Source of the DNA: Pseudooceanicola sp. HF7
GTDB taxonomy: Bacteria > Pseudomonadota > Alphaproteobacteria > Rhodobacterales > Rhodobacteraceae
DNA: 64,000 nt
Assembly: GCF_011806405.1 (NCBI RefSeq)
Contig: NZ_JAATOW010000010.1
Coordinates: 62,001 to 126,000 of the forward strand
Direction: 5' to 3'
Position 1 is the stretch's first letter, and each line of letters opens with the position of its first letter. This document shows, piece after piece, positions 8,350 through 17,400 of this stretch. The notes beneath the pieces are model-generated. The model had not been told where the DNA came from. It saw only the letters and a list, made by a program, of their open reading frames with translations, and searched no databases. Both the position numbers and the translations under genes were made by a program.

Positions 8350-9339
8350 ATGAAAAAATCTCTTCTCAGCAATGCCCTTGCGGCTGCCATCCTTGGGCTG
8401 TCGGCGATGTCCGCCCAGGCCGAAGACCTGATCCGCGCGATCACCTTCACCCCCGCGCAGGTGTCCTTCTCGCGCAACTTCCAGGGCTTCGTTGACCTGG
8501 TGAACGAACGTGGCGAAGGCGTGGTGCAGATCCAGGTCATCGGCGGCCCGGAAACCATCCCGCAGCCGAAGATGGGCGAAGCCCAGATGAACGGCATCGC
8601 GGACATGTTCCTGCTGCCCGCCGGCCTTTACCTGAACATCGTTCCCGAAGGCGAAGCCTTTGCCGGCTCCAATCTTGACCCGATGGCCCTGCGCGCAGCC
8701 GGTGGCCTGGAGCTGGTCAACGAGGCCTTCCACGAAAAGGGCAACGCCCATGTTCTGGCCCATGTCGACGGCGGCGCCGGTTTCCACCTCTGGACCACCA
8801 AGAAGCCGAGCGTTGGCGAAGACGGACAGCTGGACCTGAGCGGCATCCGCCTGCGGTCCTCTCCGCTCTACCGCGCCTTCCTTGAAGAGCTGGGCGCGAC
8901 CATCGTCGTTCAGCCCGCCGGTGAGGTCTATACCTCGCTCGAGCGTGGCGTTGTCGACGGCACCGGCTACCCGGTCACCGGCCTGCGCGACTACGGTTGG
9001 GACAAATTCCTGAAGTACCGCATCGATCCCGGCTTCTTCCAGACCGATGTTCTGATCTCCATGAACCTGGATTCCTGGGAAGGCCTGTCGCCCGAAGCCA
9101 AGGAAATCGTCCAGCAAGCCGCCATCGACCATGAGAAATCTTCCTACGAGGCCAACGTGGCCCTCAACGTGGAAGAAAGCGAAGCCATGGCCGCCAACGG
9201 CATCGAAACGATCGAGCTGACCGGCGCACAGCGTGAACTGTTCCTCACGACCGCCTACGACATCGCGTGGGAACGCCTGAAAAGCCGTGACGCCACCCAT
9301 CATGACGAGCTGAAAGAAGTCTTCTTCGAAGATTTCTAA
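8350..9339 (+). CDS. dctP: TRAP transporter substrate-binding protein DctP
   Basis: A 329-residue periplasmic solute receptor. The first 25 residues (MKKSLLSNALAAAILGLSAMSAQA) are a Sec signal peptide. The arginine in the segment SGIRLRSSPLYRAFLEELGA is the usual carboxylate-binding position in DctP proteins, followed by LERGVVDGTGYPVTG. It delivers an organic acid, probably aromatic or hydroxy, to the DctQM membrane pair encoded next. GAGGAA lies 4 nt before the ATG. A stable hairpin follows the gene and could raise its expression relative to the membrane genes. Confidence 0.92.
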   Translation: MKKSLLSNALAAAILGLSAMSAQAEDLIRAITFTPAQVSFSRNFQGFVDLVNERGEGVVQIQVIGGPETIPQPKMGEAQMNGIADMFLLPAGLYLNIVPEGEAFAGSNLDPMALRAAGGLELVNEAFHEKGNAHVLAHVDGGAGFHLWTTKKPSVGEDGQLDLSGIRLRSSPLYRAFLEELGATIVVQPAGEVYTSLERGVVDGTGYPVTGLRDYGWDKFLKYRIDPGFFQTDVLISMNLDSWEGLSPEAKEIVQQAAIDHEKSSYEANVALNVEESEAMAANGIETIELTGAQRELFLTTAYDIAWERLKSRDATHHDELKEVFFEDF

Positions 9340-9347
9340 GGCCCTTG

Positions 9348-9376
9348 GGGCCGGGTGGTATTGCGCCGCCCGGCCC
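9348..9376 (+). terminator. Intra-operon attenuator hairpin
   Basis: An 11-bp GC-rich stem (9348-9358 with 9366-9376, one wobble pair) in the dctP-dctQ gap. There is no T-tract, so it is more likely an mRNA stabiliser or partial terminator than a full stop. Confidence 0.6.
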
Positions 9377-9448
9377 GCTCCCGATCACACGCCGGTCCTT
9401 CGCTCCGCACCCGCCGGGGCCGATGCCGCTTGAACCAAAGGTCCCGTC

Positions 9449-9961
9449 ATGTCCGCTTCCCTGCGCATTCTCGATGCGATCTCGCTATTCCTCTTCCGCC
9501 TTGCCTGCCTGCTGGTGCTCGGCATCGTGCTGGTCGTCACCTATGACGTGGCCTCACGGAACCTCGGACTGCCCACTGCCGTCTGGGCGGTGAACTCCGT
9601 CGAATACGCGATGCTCTACATTACCTTCCTCTGCCTGCCCCACCTCGTGCTGACCCGCGGCCACGTCTGCGTTGAAATCGTGCTGACCTACCTGCCCGCG
9701 AAGCTGCGCAAGCTCTGGGAAGCCGGGCTTCAGATCCTGTCCGCTGCCATCTGCCTTTACCTGGCCTGGCACACGGCCGGCGCCTTCCTGGAGACGCTGA
9801 CCGACGGCTCATATGAAGTGCGCGCCTTCGACATGCCGAACTGGGCCATCTACCTGAGCATGCCTGTCGGCTTCTTCTTCGGCGGCCTTCAATTCCTGGC
9901 CTTCTTCCCCCGCGGCCAGAGCTTCTTCGGCGCTCCGCCCGAAGCCCACGCCGGCGTGTAA
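9449..9961 (+). CDS. dctQ: TRAP transporter small permease DctQ
   Basis: A 170-residue integral inner-membrane protein with four predicted hydrophobic helices (about 15-38, 50-70, 90-112 and 130-150). The order DctP-DctQ-DctM and the length fit the small TRAP permease, which pairs with the large subunit. It contains no catalytic motif, as expected. It is followed 12 bp later by dctM. Confidence 0.9.
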   Translation: MSASLRILDAISLFLFRLACLLVLGIVLVVTYDVASRNLGLPTAVWAVNSVEYAMLYITFLCLPHLVLTRGHVCVEIVLTYLPAKLRKLWEAGLQILSAAICLYLAWHTAGAFLETLTDGSYEVRAFDMPNWAIYLSMPVGFFFGGLQFLAFFPRGQSFFGAPPEAHAGV

Positions 9962-9973
9962 GGAGAGACTGAC

Positions 9974-11287
9974 ATGATGGACTGGACACTCTCTATCGCG
10001 ATCCTGATCGGCGGCCTGCTGCTGTCCATGGGGATCGGCCTGCCCGTTGCACTGGGCTTCTTCGTGATCAATATCATCGGCGTTTTCCTGTTCATGGGCG
10101 GCGCACGCGGTATCGACCAGATGATCGCCAATGCGACCGTGGCGGTTTCGACCTATTCGCTGGCCCCCGTGCCGCTGTTCCTGGTGATGGGCGCGCTCTT
10201 CTTCCATTCGGGCCTGGCGCGCCGGGTGCTGGACGCGATCGACGTGCTGATCGGCCGCCTGCCCGCCCGCCTGTCCTACCTCACGGTGACATCGGGCACG
10301 GTCTTCGCGGCGCTCTCGGGGTCCTCCCTGGCCAATACCGGGATGCTCGGCACGCTCATGGTCCCGGAGATGATGAAACGGGGCTACAAGAAACACATGG
10401 CAATCGGCCCCATATTGGGCTCCGGCGGCCTGGCCGTGATCATTCCGCCCTCCACGCTGGCGGTGCTCTTCGGCTCTCTTGCGCGGATCGACATCGGCGG
10501 CCTGCTTGTTGCGGGTCTTCTGCCGGGGCTGGTGCTCGCGATCCTCTACGCGATCCTGATCTTCGTTCAGGCCAAGTGGGATCCCGAGGCCGCCCCAAGC
10601 TACGAATACGTGCCCAAGCCCCTTGGCGAACGGCTCTATATCTTCGCCCGGGACATCCTGCCCATGGCGATGATCATCTTTGCCGTCGTCGGCTCCATCC
10701 TGACCGGTATCGCAACGCCCACTGAAAGCGGCGCCCTTGGTATCGTCGCGGTGGCGCTTCTGGCGCTGTTCTTCAAGGCGCTGGACGTCAAGGCGATCAC
10801 CACGGCCATCTCCGATGCGGCGCGCGTGACCGGCATGACCTTCCTGCTGATCACCGCCTCTTCCACCTTTGCGCAGCTTCTGGCCTTCTCCGGTGCCTCC
10901 TCCGGCATGGTTCGCTGGGCCACCTCGATGGACCTGGGACCGACGCAGACGCTGCTGATCATGGCGCTGATCCTTCTGGTGCTGGGCATGTTCATGGACC
11001 AGGTCTCCATGATGCTGATCACGCTGCCGATCTTCGTGCCGCTGGCCATGAGCCTGCAGTTCGACATGATCTGGTGGGGCCTCATCATGCTCCTGATGCT
11101 GGAGGTCAGCTTCACCACGCCGCCCTTCGGCCTGCTGCTCTTCGTGATGTACGGGGTGAGCCCCCCGGGCACGACACTGCCCGACGTCGCGAAAGCCGCA
11201 TTGCCTTATATCGCCTGCGTGTTCCTGCTGATCGCGATGGTCATCCTCTACCCGCCACTCGCCACCTTCATCCCGTCGCTCATGTAG
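9974..11287 (+). CDS. dctM: TRAP transporter large permease DctM
   Basis: A 437-residue, highly hydrophobic protein with about twelve membrane segments. The GSSLANTGMLGTLMVPEM and GLLLFVMYGV regions are typical of the TRAP large subunit, which moves the solute with a sodium gradient. AGGAGAG precedes the ATG. It works with the DctP receptor and DctQ encoded just upstream. A 50-bp gap separates it from the V4R gene, which may be in the same transcript. Confidence 0.92.
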   Translation: MMDWTLSIAILIGGLLLSMGIGLPVALGFFVINIIGVFLFMGGARGIDQMIANATVAVSTYSLAPVPLFLVMGALFFHSGLARRVLDAIDVLIGRLPARLSYLTVTSGTVFAALSGSSLANTGMLGTLMVPEMMKRGYKKHMAIGPILGSGGLAVIIPPSTLAVLFGSLARIDIGGLLVAGLLPGLVLAILYAILIFVQAKWDPEAAPSYEYVPKPLGERLYIFARDILPMAMIIFAVVGSILTGIATPTESGALGIVAVALLALFFKALDVKAITTAISDAARVTGMTFLLITASSTFAQLLAFSGASSGMVRWATSMDLGPTQTLLIMALILLVLGMFMDQVSMMLITLPIFVPLAMSLQFDMIWWGLIMLLMLEVSFTTPPFGLLLFVMYGVSPPGTTLPDVAKAALPYIACVFLLIAMVILYPPLATFIPSLM

Positions 11288-11337
11288 CGACGGGCCCGAG
11301 ACAGAGATGACGAGACAGAGAAAACAAGGAGGGAACC

Positions 11338-11844
11338 ATGAGTTTCCGTGACAGGGTCGCCTTCGATGCAGAGGCCGGAACCTATTTCGACGGCGCCATG
11401 CGCTACATCTACATCAAGCCAGAGGCGCTGATGGGCATTGCCCTGGCCATGCCCGAAGATCAGCGTGGCGCCGTGCTTGAGGCGATGGCAGAGAGCGTCT
11501 TCATCAACGGCGGCAAGTCCGCCAAGACCTACCAGGAAAGCGGCGCCGCCGACGGAGAGGCCCTGCTGGCCGTCATTCGCGAAACGGCCCCGCAACTGGG
11601 CTGGGGCAGCTGGAGCACGGTGGTGGACGGCGATGAGCTGACCGTCACCGTCAAGGGCTCGCCCTTCGCGATGGGATACGGTGCGGCGGACCACCCGGTC
11701 TGCGCGCCGATCCTGGGCATGTTGCGCGCGGTGTCCCCCGTCGTCCTTGGCGGACCGACAGAGGTCCGGGAAACCGCCTGCGCCGCCGTGGGCGCAGAGG
11801 CCTGCACCTTCACCGCCCGCCGCCTGACCGAGGCCCCGGAATGA
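11338..11844 (+). CDS. V4R-domain protein
   Basis: A 168-residue cytosolic protein. The C-terminal half resembles the V4R (4-vinyl reductase) small-molecule-binding domain: GSPFAMGYG, then HPVCAPILGMLRAV, then ETACAAVGAEACTF, with the three cysteines that bind zinc in this family. V4R domains sense or bind hydrocarbons and aromatics in XylR/DmpR regulators and occur in BchJ. Here the domain stands alone with no DNA-binding part, inside a transporter-enzyme operon, and its stop overlaps the next ATG (ATGA). It may bind the imported substrate or an intermediate. Its function is not established. Confidence 0.7.
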   Translation: MSFRDRVAFDAEAGTYFDGAMRYIYIKPEALMGIALAMPEDQRGAVLEAMAESVFINGGKSAKTYQESGAADGEALLAVIRETAPQLGWGSWSTVVDGDELTVTVKGSPFAMGYGAADHPVCAPILGMLRAVSPVVLGGPTEVRETACAAVGAEACTFTARRLTEAPE

Positions 11845-13241
11845 GCGATTTCATCACCAGCCTGACAGATCGTTTCGGCCCCGAGGCCATCACCACCGGA
11901 GAGGCCATCCCCCCAAGATACCGCCAGGACTGGGCCGGCCTTGCGCCGGTCCTGCCCCTTGGCCTTGCCCGCCCGCGCGACACGGCAGAGGTCTCCGGCA
12001 TCCTGGCGGCCTGTCATGCCGCCGGCGTGCCGGTCGTGCCCCAGGGCGGGCTGACCGGGATTTCTGGCGCGGCGCATCCCGAAGCGGCCGGGCTGGTGCT
12101 CAGCCTGGAACGGCTGAACGTGATCGAAGGCATTGACGCCGACAGCGGCACGCTTACCGCCGGGGCCGGCGTCATCCTGGAAACCGCGCAAGAGGCCGCC
12201 CGCGACGCCGGCCTGATGCTGGGCATCGACATCGGCGCGCGCGGCTCCTGCCAGTTGGGCGGGGTGCTGGCCACCAACGCCGGCGGCAATACCGTCATCC
12301 GCTACGGCATGGCCCGCGATCACGTCCTTGGGCTAGAGGTCGTCCTGGCCGATGGCACAGTGATCGACGGCATGAACACCATGCTGAAGAACAACGCAGG
12401 CCTTGACCTCAAGCAGCTCTTCATAGGCTCGGAGGGGCTGTTGGGCGTGATCACGCGTTGCGTCCTGCGCCTGCATCCCCTGCCCCCGGCGCGCGCCACC
12501 GCCTTCCTTGGCTGTGCCGACACGGCAGCGACCATCGCGCTGCTGCGCGCCGCCCGTGCCGCCCTGGGGCCGATGCTCTCCAGCTTCGAGGTGATGTGGC
12601 CCAGCTTCTTCCACTACATGTCCAAGGCCACCGGCTTGGGGTCTCCGCTTGCGGGCGAACACGGCACCTATGTCATCATCGAGGCAACGGGCTTCGATGC
12701 GACCTTCACGCGCGAAACCCTGGAAACCTTCTTCGAAAAGGCGTTCGAGGATGAGCTGGTCGAGGATGGCGTCCTTGCCAGCTCCGTCAAGGAAGAGCGC
12801 GCGCTCTGGGCGGTGCGTGAAAGCCCGGCGGAATACGAAACGGTGCTGGGTCCGGTGATCCCCTTCGACGTGGGCATTCCCATCCCGCGGATGGAAGAGG
12901 CCGTCACCGCCATCGAAGCCGGCATTGCAGAGCTTTTCCCAACCGCGCGGGCCCTGTCCTACGGCCATATCGGCGATTCCAACCTTCACGTGGTGGTCAA
13001 TGTCCCCGAAGCCGGGCGCGATCAGCCTCATGGTCCGGTCAAGGCGAAGATTTACGAGATCGTGCGCGCCCTGGGCGGCACGGTCTCTGCGGAACATGGG
13101 ATCGGCATGATCAAGCGGGACTACCTGCCCTACTGCCGTAGCCCGCAGGAAATCGCCATGATGCGCCAGATCAAGGCCCTGCTCGATCCGAAGGGGATCC
13201 TGAACCCCGGCAAGAGCTTCGATGAAGAGGCCGGCGCATGA
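11841..13241 (+). CDS. FAD-binding oxidase/dehydrogenase of the GlcD family
   Basis: A 466-residue enzyme with a PCMH-type FAD-binding domain (about 35-215; PQGGLTGISG and LGVLATNAGGNTVIRYG) and a FAD-oxidase C-terminal domain ending in SAEHGIGMIKRDYL. Members oxidise D-2-hydroxy acids such as D-lactate, D-2-hydroxyglutarate or glycolate, passing electrons to quinone or ETF. It overlaps both neighbours by ATGA, so it is translated together with the V4R protein and the aldolase. It probably oxidises the acid imported by the TRAP system, or the aldolase product. Confidence 0.88.
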   Translation: MSDFITSLTDRFGPEAITTGEAIPPRYRQDWAGLAPVLPLGLARPRDTAEVSGILAACHAAGVPVVPQGGLTGISGAAHPEAAGLVLSLERLNVIEGIDADSGTLTAGAGVILETAQEAARDAGLMLGIDIGARGSCQLGGVLATNAGGNTVIRYGMARDHVLGLEVVLADGTVIDGMNTMLKNNAGLDLKQLFIGSEGLLGVITRCVLRLHPLPPARATAFLGCADTAATIALLRAARAALGPMLSSFEVMWPSFFHYMSKATGLGSPLAGEHGTYVIIEATGFDATFTRETLETFFEKAFEDELVEDGVLASSVKEERALWAVRESPAEYETVLGPVIPFDVGIPIPRMEEAVTAIEAGIAELFPTARALSYGHIGDSNLHVVVNVPEAGRDQPHGPVKAKIYEIVRALGGTVSAEHGIGMIKRDYLPYCRSPQEIAMMRQIKALLDPKGILNPGKSFDEEAGA

Positions 13242-13981
13242 CAAGCCTGAGGCAGGCGATTGCGGACCGCCGGCCGCAGCGCGGCCCCTTCGTTGCCATT
13301 CCCTCGCCCATGGCGGTGGAGATCATGGCCGGGGCCGGGCCGGACTTCCTCTGCATCGACACGGAGCACAGCCCGATTTCCGATGCGCTGCTGACCGACA
13401 TGCTGCGCGCCGGAGAGCTTTGCGGCCTGCCGATGCTGGTCCGTGTCCGCAGCGCCCTACCTCAGAACATCGCCGCCGCGCTGGACGCGGGCGCGACCGG
13501 CGTTCTCGTGCCCCATGTCTCCTCCGTCGAGGCGGCAGAGGCCGTGGTCAAGGCGGCCCGCTTCCCGCCTGAGGGGACACGCGGGGCCGGCCCCGCAAGG
13601 GCCGCGAAATACATGCGCAACATCGCCGGCTATCTGGAAACGGCACGGCGCGAGAGCGTCCTCATGATCCAGATCGAGACGGTCAAGGCCGTGACCGATG
13701 TGGCCGCCATCCTTGCCGTGCCGGGCATCGACCTGGCGCTCATCGGGCCGGGTGATCTGGCCGTCGATCTTGCCGCGCAAGAGCATGACGAACGCACGCT
13801 TGAAACGCTGATCGACCAGGTGATCGCCGCCGGCGGACAGGCCGGCGTGCCCATCGGCATCTTCTCTGCGGACCGGGAAGCCAGCCGGCGCTGGCTGGAA
13901 CGGCTGTCCTTCGTGATCGAAGGCTCGGACGCCCTGCTGTTGACCCAGGCCTCTGACGCGGCCTGCGCGCCGCTCGACTGA
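13238..13981 (+). CDS. HpcH/HpaI family aldolase
   Basis: A 247-residue TIM-barrel class II pyruvate aldolase. The key features are CIDTEHSPI (residues about 40-48), the metal-binding Glu in MIQIET and Asp in IGPGDLA, and the RGAGPAR loop. It cleaves 4-hydroxy-2-oxo acids to pyruvate and an aldehyde, or acts as an entner-type lyase. It is the last gene of the GntR-TRAP-V4R-GlcD unit. The combination suggests that a branched or aromatic-derived hydroxy acid is oxidised and then split. Confidence 0.88.
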   Translation: MTSLRQAIADRRPQRGPFVAIPSPMAVEIMAGAGPDFLCIDTEHSPISDALLTDMLRAGELCGLPMLVRVRSALPQNIAAALDAGATGVLVPHVSSVEAAEAVVKAARFPPEGTRGAGPARAAKYMRNIAGYLETARRESVLMIQIETVKAVTDVAAILAVPGIDLALIGPGDLAVDLAAQEHDERTLETLIDQVIAAGGQAGVPIGIFSADREASRRWLERLSFVIEGSDALLLTQASDAACAPLD

Positions 13982-14523
13982 TCGGCTGGTTGAGCAAGAC
14001 AGCGCCCTGCCGCCTGCTTCCCCGGCGGTGGGGACGATTCGAGCACCGATTGGGCAAAGGGCCTACCGGTCTCGGATATCGATGCGCGAACACGGGGATG
14101 GCTTCAGCCGCCCGCGAAGGCCCGCGCCCAAGTGCGCGGCCTGATTGAATTTTCCGGCAACTCAAGTGTGTTTCGTGGCCGTCCTTGGATAATGCGGCTT
14201 CAAGAATGTTTTAAATCTAAAGTACCGTCGAGACGATCTTCTTGATGGCTCATGTTAACGCGGCAGAAAAGCCGCGGTGCCGTGCCCAGAATCATGCCAT
14301 TCCTTCGCCTTAACACAGCCGCCCATCACCTAGAGTTTTCTAATAGCCTCGGTGCCCTTTTCGCAACCAAGTCCAGTTTTTGTGCATTCGAAGCTGAACG
14401 ACAGTCGCCCAGCTAAAAAATATTTTTTTTGCACATTAATTCACTTTGAACTTGAAGAATTACGGTACATGCATTTGCATATCTCTCAGAGACCACACCA
14501 CTTCCAACAGGAGAGGACGCAAG
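13982..14523. promoter_or_regulatory. 542-bp intergenic region with candidate sites
   Basis: No gene was seen. The first 180 bp are GC-rich and the rest is AT-rich. Notable sites are TTTTAAATCTAAAGTA near 14209-14224 (a degenerate match to the 7.55-kb operator), an A6TAT8 tract (14415-14430) and the palindrome ATGCATTTGCAT (14469-14480). A promoter for the downstream cyclase operon is expected here; AGGAG (14509-14513) serves the ATG at 14524. Confidence 0.5.
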
Positions 14524-15318
14524 ATGAGCGCTCAGGATACTCTGGCCCAGCTGGCCACTTCGCTGCTCGACGGTTCGATCAAGGTCGTCGATTGCACGGC
14601 CCCCCTCGGCCCCGACACCCCGCTGCTGAAACTGCCGGATGAGATCGCCGACCAGACTCCGCCGATCGAGATCCACAAGATCTCCGAATATGGTGATCGC
14701 GGCCCCTTCTGGGCCTGGAACTGGCTGAAGCTGGGCGAACACTCCGGCACCCACTACGACGCGCCGCACCACTGGGTGACGGGCAAGGATTTCCCCGACG
14801 GCTCCGTCGACACCATCGCCCCGCAGAACTTCGTCGCCCCGGCGAACGTGCTCGATTTCTCCAAGGAAGCGGCTGAAAATCCCGGCTTCCTGCTGACCGT
14901 CGATCACGTCAAGGCCTGGGAAGCCGAGCACGGCGAGATCAAGGAAGGCGAATGGGTTCTCTTCCGCACCGACTGGGACCAGTTCAACACCGATGAAGAG
15001 AAGTTCCTGAACGACAAGGGCGAAGGCCCCGTAACTCCCGGCCCGACGGCCGAGGTCATCATTTACCTGATGGAAGAGAAGAAGGCGCTTGGCTGGGGCT
15101 CCCAGTGCATCGGCACCGACGCTGGCGCCGCCGGCGGCTTCGAAATCCCCTTCCCCGCCCACAACCTGCTGCACAAGCACAACAAGTACGGCCTGGCCTC
15201 TCTGACCAACCTCAGCGAACTGCCGGCCAAGGGCGCCGTCCTGGTCACCGCACCGCTGAAGATCGTCAAAGGCACCGGCTCTCCGATCCGCGCCCTGGCG
15301 CTCGTGCCCGGCGCATAA
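14524..15318 (+). CDS. Cyclase-family metal hydrolase (isatin hydrolase / kynurenine formamidase-like)
   Basis: A 264-residue hydrolase of the putative cyclase family. The diagnostic HSGTHYDAPHHW motif (H-x-G-T-H-x-D-x-P-x-H) binds the divalent metal. Characterised relatives include kynurenine formamidase (N-formylkynurenine to kynurenine) and the manganese isatin hydrolase (isatin to isatinate). The ATG at 14524 is selected because AGGAG precedes it by 10 nt; the upstream in-frame extension has no ribosome site. It is the first gene of a plus-strand run with flavoprotein, MarR, VOC and IorAB genes. A 267-residue paralogue lies at 33.4 kb. An amide/lactam-opening role is the best guess. Confidence 0.85.
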   Translation: MSAQDTLAQLATSLLDGSIKVVDCTAPLGPDTPLLKLPDEIADQTPPIEIHKISEYGDRGPFWAWNWLKLGEHSGTHYDAPHHWVTGKDFPDGSVDTIAPQNFVAPANVLDFSKEAAENPGFLLTVDHVKAWEAEHGEIKEGEWVLFRTDWDQFNTDEEKFLNDKGEGPVTPGPTAEVIIYLMEEKKALGWGSQCIGTDAGAAGGFEIPFPAHNLLHKHNKYGLASLTNLSELPAKGAVLVTAPLKIVKGTGSPIRALALVPGA

Positions 15319-15328
15319 GGACCTGACC

Positions 15329-16894
15329 ATGACCGCATCCGCAGATATCGCCATCGTCGGCTCCGGCATCAACGCGCTGGCCGCCGGCGCCATGCTGGCC
15401 CGATCCGGCAAACGCGTCGCCGTCTTCGAACGCGCGCCGATCGCCGGTGGCTGCATGCGGTCCGAAACACTGGCCGAGGGGGTCACCTACGATCCCCTCG
15501 CCACCACCTTCGTGCTTTGGGTTACCGGGGCCGCGCATGGCGCGCTGGCCGACGATCTTGCACGGCACGGGGTCGAATTTTGTGGCACCGACACGCCCAC
15601 GGGCGTGCTGCTGCCGGATGGCCGCGCGCTGACCTACCGGATGGACCGCGCGGCGAATGTCGCGGCTTTCGATGCCGAAGCGCCGGGGGACGGCGGCCAG
15701 CTTGCCGCCGACCTGGACGCTTTCGCAGCGGATGCCGAATTGCTGTTCGGCCTGATGGGCGGGGATCCCTGGTCCCGCTCGACAGTCAAGCTGCTTGGCA
15801 AGGAGGCCTGGAAGCGCAAGCCGCGCGGCCTGGCCACCACCATGGGCGGCGCTCTGCAAAGCATGCGCGGCTGGCTCGAAACCTCTTTCAACGGTGAACT
15901 CAACCGGGCGCTCTGGGCGCCTTGGTGCCTGCACGCGGGTCTTGGCCCGGAAGCCTCTTTCTCCGGCCAGATGGGCCAGGTCATCGGCTTCGCGCTTGAG
16001 GCCGCCGGTGCCCCCGTGGTCAAGGGCGGCGCGGCCAACATGGTGCGCGGCCTGACCGCCATCATCGAAGAACACGGCGGCGAGGTGCGCTGCAACGCAG
16101 AGGTCGCAGAGATCACCCGTGACGGCAATCGCGCCACCGGCCTGCGCCTGACCTCGGGCGAAAAGATCACGGCACCGACCGTGCTGGCCTCGGTCACGCC
16201 CAACCAGCTTTACGAAGACCTGGCCCCCGCGCCGGAACGCAAGGACGACCTGCGCAAATACAAGTACGGCAAGGGAAACTTCCAGCTTCACTACCTTCTG
16301 AAAGGCCCGGTCAACTGGAAGACGGAAGGGCTTGAGAACGTCCAGCTTCTGCACCTGACCCCGGGTCTTGATGGTGTCTCCAAGGCCGGCAACGAGGCCG
16401 AGCGCGGTATGCTGCCAGAGGTGCCGACGATCTGCGTGGGCCAGCCCTGCGCCGCCGATCCCAGCCGCGCGCCCGAGGGGCAGACGGTGCTCTGGCTGCA
16501 AATGCCCGAGGCCCCGCGCCACGTGAAAGGCGATGCCGCCGGGCAGATCGATGTGCCCGCGGACGGCCAATGGACCCAGGACCTGCGCGAAGCCTATGCC
16601 GACCGGATCGAGGCGATCCTGGCGAGCCATATCAAGGACTTCTCAGAACGCGTCGTCACCCGGCGCGCGATCTCTCCGGCCGATCTTGAAGCCTACAACA
16701 TCAACCTTGTCGGCGGCGATCCCTACGGTGGGGCCTGCTCGCTTGAGCAGTTCTTCCTCTGGCGGCCCTTCGCGGACAGCGTGCGCCATGACACCGGGCT
16801 GAAGGGGCTGTACCATATCGGTGCCTCCACCCATCCGGGCCCCGGCCTGGCGGGCGGCTCCGGCTTCCTGGTGGCCAAGGAACTGGGCGCATGA
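15329..16894 (+). CDS. NAD(P)/FAD-dependent oxidoreductase, PYROXD2/phytoene-desaturase-like
   Basis: A 521-residue flavoprotein. The N-terminal Rossmann fold is IAIVGSGINALAAGAMLA with the FERAPIAGGCMRSE continuation, and the C-terminal FAD segment is HPGPGLAGGSGFLVAKEL. These fit the PYROXD2/CrtI-like amine-oxidase superfamily, which desaturates or oxidises hydrophobic substrates. The substrate cannot be read from the sequence. It lies 10 bp after the cyclase, and its stop overlaps the MarR start (ATGA). A second family member (21724-23268) closes the same run, so the two may catalyse successive steps. Confidence 0.85.
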   Translation: MTASADIAIVGSGINALAAGAMLARSGKRVAVFERAPIAGGCMRSETLAEGVTYDPLATTFVLWVTGAAHGALADDLARHGVEFCGTDTPTGVLLPDGRALTYRMDRAANVAAFDAEAPGDGGQLAADLDAFAADAELLFGLMGGDPWSRSTVKLLGKEAWKRKPRGLATTMGGALQSMRGWLETSFNGELNRALWAPWCLHAGLGPEASFSGQMGQVIGFALEAAGAPVVKGGAANMVRGLTAIIEEHGGEVRCNAEVAEITRDGNRATGLRLTSGEKITAPTVLASVTPNQLYEDLAPAPERKDDLRKYKYGKGNFQLHYLLKGPVNWKTEGLENVQLLHLTPGLDGVSKAGNEAERGMLPEVPTICVGQPCAADPSRAPEGQTVLWLQMPEAPRHVKGDAAGQIDVPADGQWTQDLREAYADRIEAILASHIKDFSERVVTRRAISPADLEAYNINLVGGDPYGGACSLEQFFLWRPFADSVRHDTGLKGLYHIGASTHPGPGLAGGSGFLVAKELGA

Positions 16895-17337
16895 TCGACC
16901 GCCCCGAAGAGCTTGAGGAATTCACCCCCTACCTGATGAACCGCATTATCGCGCGGTACAACAAGGGGGTTGAATCCGCGCTGAAGGAGGCTGGCGTCTC
17001 CGTAGCGCAGATGCGCGCGCTGGCCGTGCTGACCGAAGGCGGCCCCTGCACGATCGGCGAGCTTTCGGTGCTGACGGTCATCAAGCAATCCACGCTCTCG
17101 CGCACCCTCGACACGATGGAACGCGCGGGCCTCATCCTGCGCCAAGCGCAGGACGGGGACAGCCGCTATCGCATGATCAGCCTGACCCCCGAAGGACAGG
17201 CCGCCTACGAAGCCGCCTGGCCGGCCATGCTGGGGATGCGGGACACGATGCTCAAGGCCCTGAGCCCGCAAGAGCAGGAAGAGCTCAACCGGATGTTGCT
17301 GAGCATTTTCTACGACATCCGCCACCACGATTTCTGA
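16891..17337 (+). CDS. MarR family transcriptional regulator
   Basis: A 148-residue winged-helix regulator. The recognition region IGELSVLTVIKQSTLSRTLDTMER and the wing with DGDSRYRMISLTPEGQ are standard for MarR. Its ATG overlaps the flavoprotein stop, which puts the regulator inside the catabolic operon, as for IacR/IadR-type regulators of indole-acetate loci. The ligand would be a pathway substrate or intermediate; this is inferred from context. Confidence 0.88.
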   Translation: MIDRPEELEEFTPYLMNRIIARYNKGVESALKEAGVSVAQMRALAVLTEGGPCTIGELSVLTVIKQSTLSRTLDTMERAGLILRQAQDGDSRYRMISLTPEGQAAYEAAWPAMLGMRDTMLKALSPQEQEELNRMLLSIFYDIRHHDF

Positions 17338-17400
17338 CCCGGGTCCCAACCGGGGTTTCCGACGCCGACTGCCAAGTCGATCGCCAACAAGGACAGCTAC

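Noticed and set aside
14010-14028. Terminator after the HpcH/HpaI aldolase
   Set aside because: Only a 5-bp stem with a 9-nt loop and no T-tract was found.
14415-14430. A/T tract as an intrinsic terminator
   Set aside because: It can pair only as A-T and has no GC stem; it fits better as curved promoter DNA.
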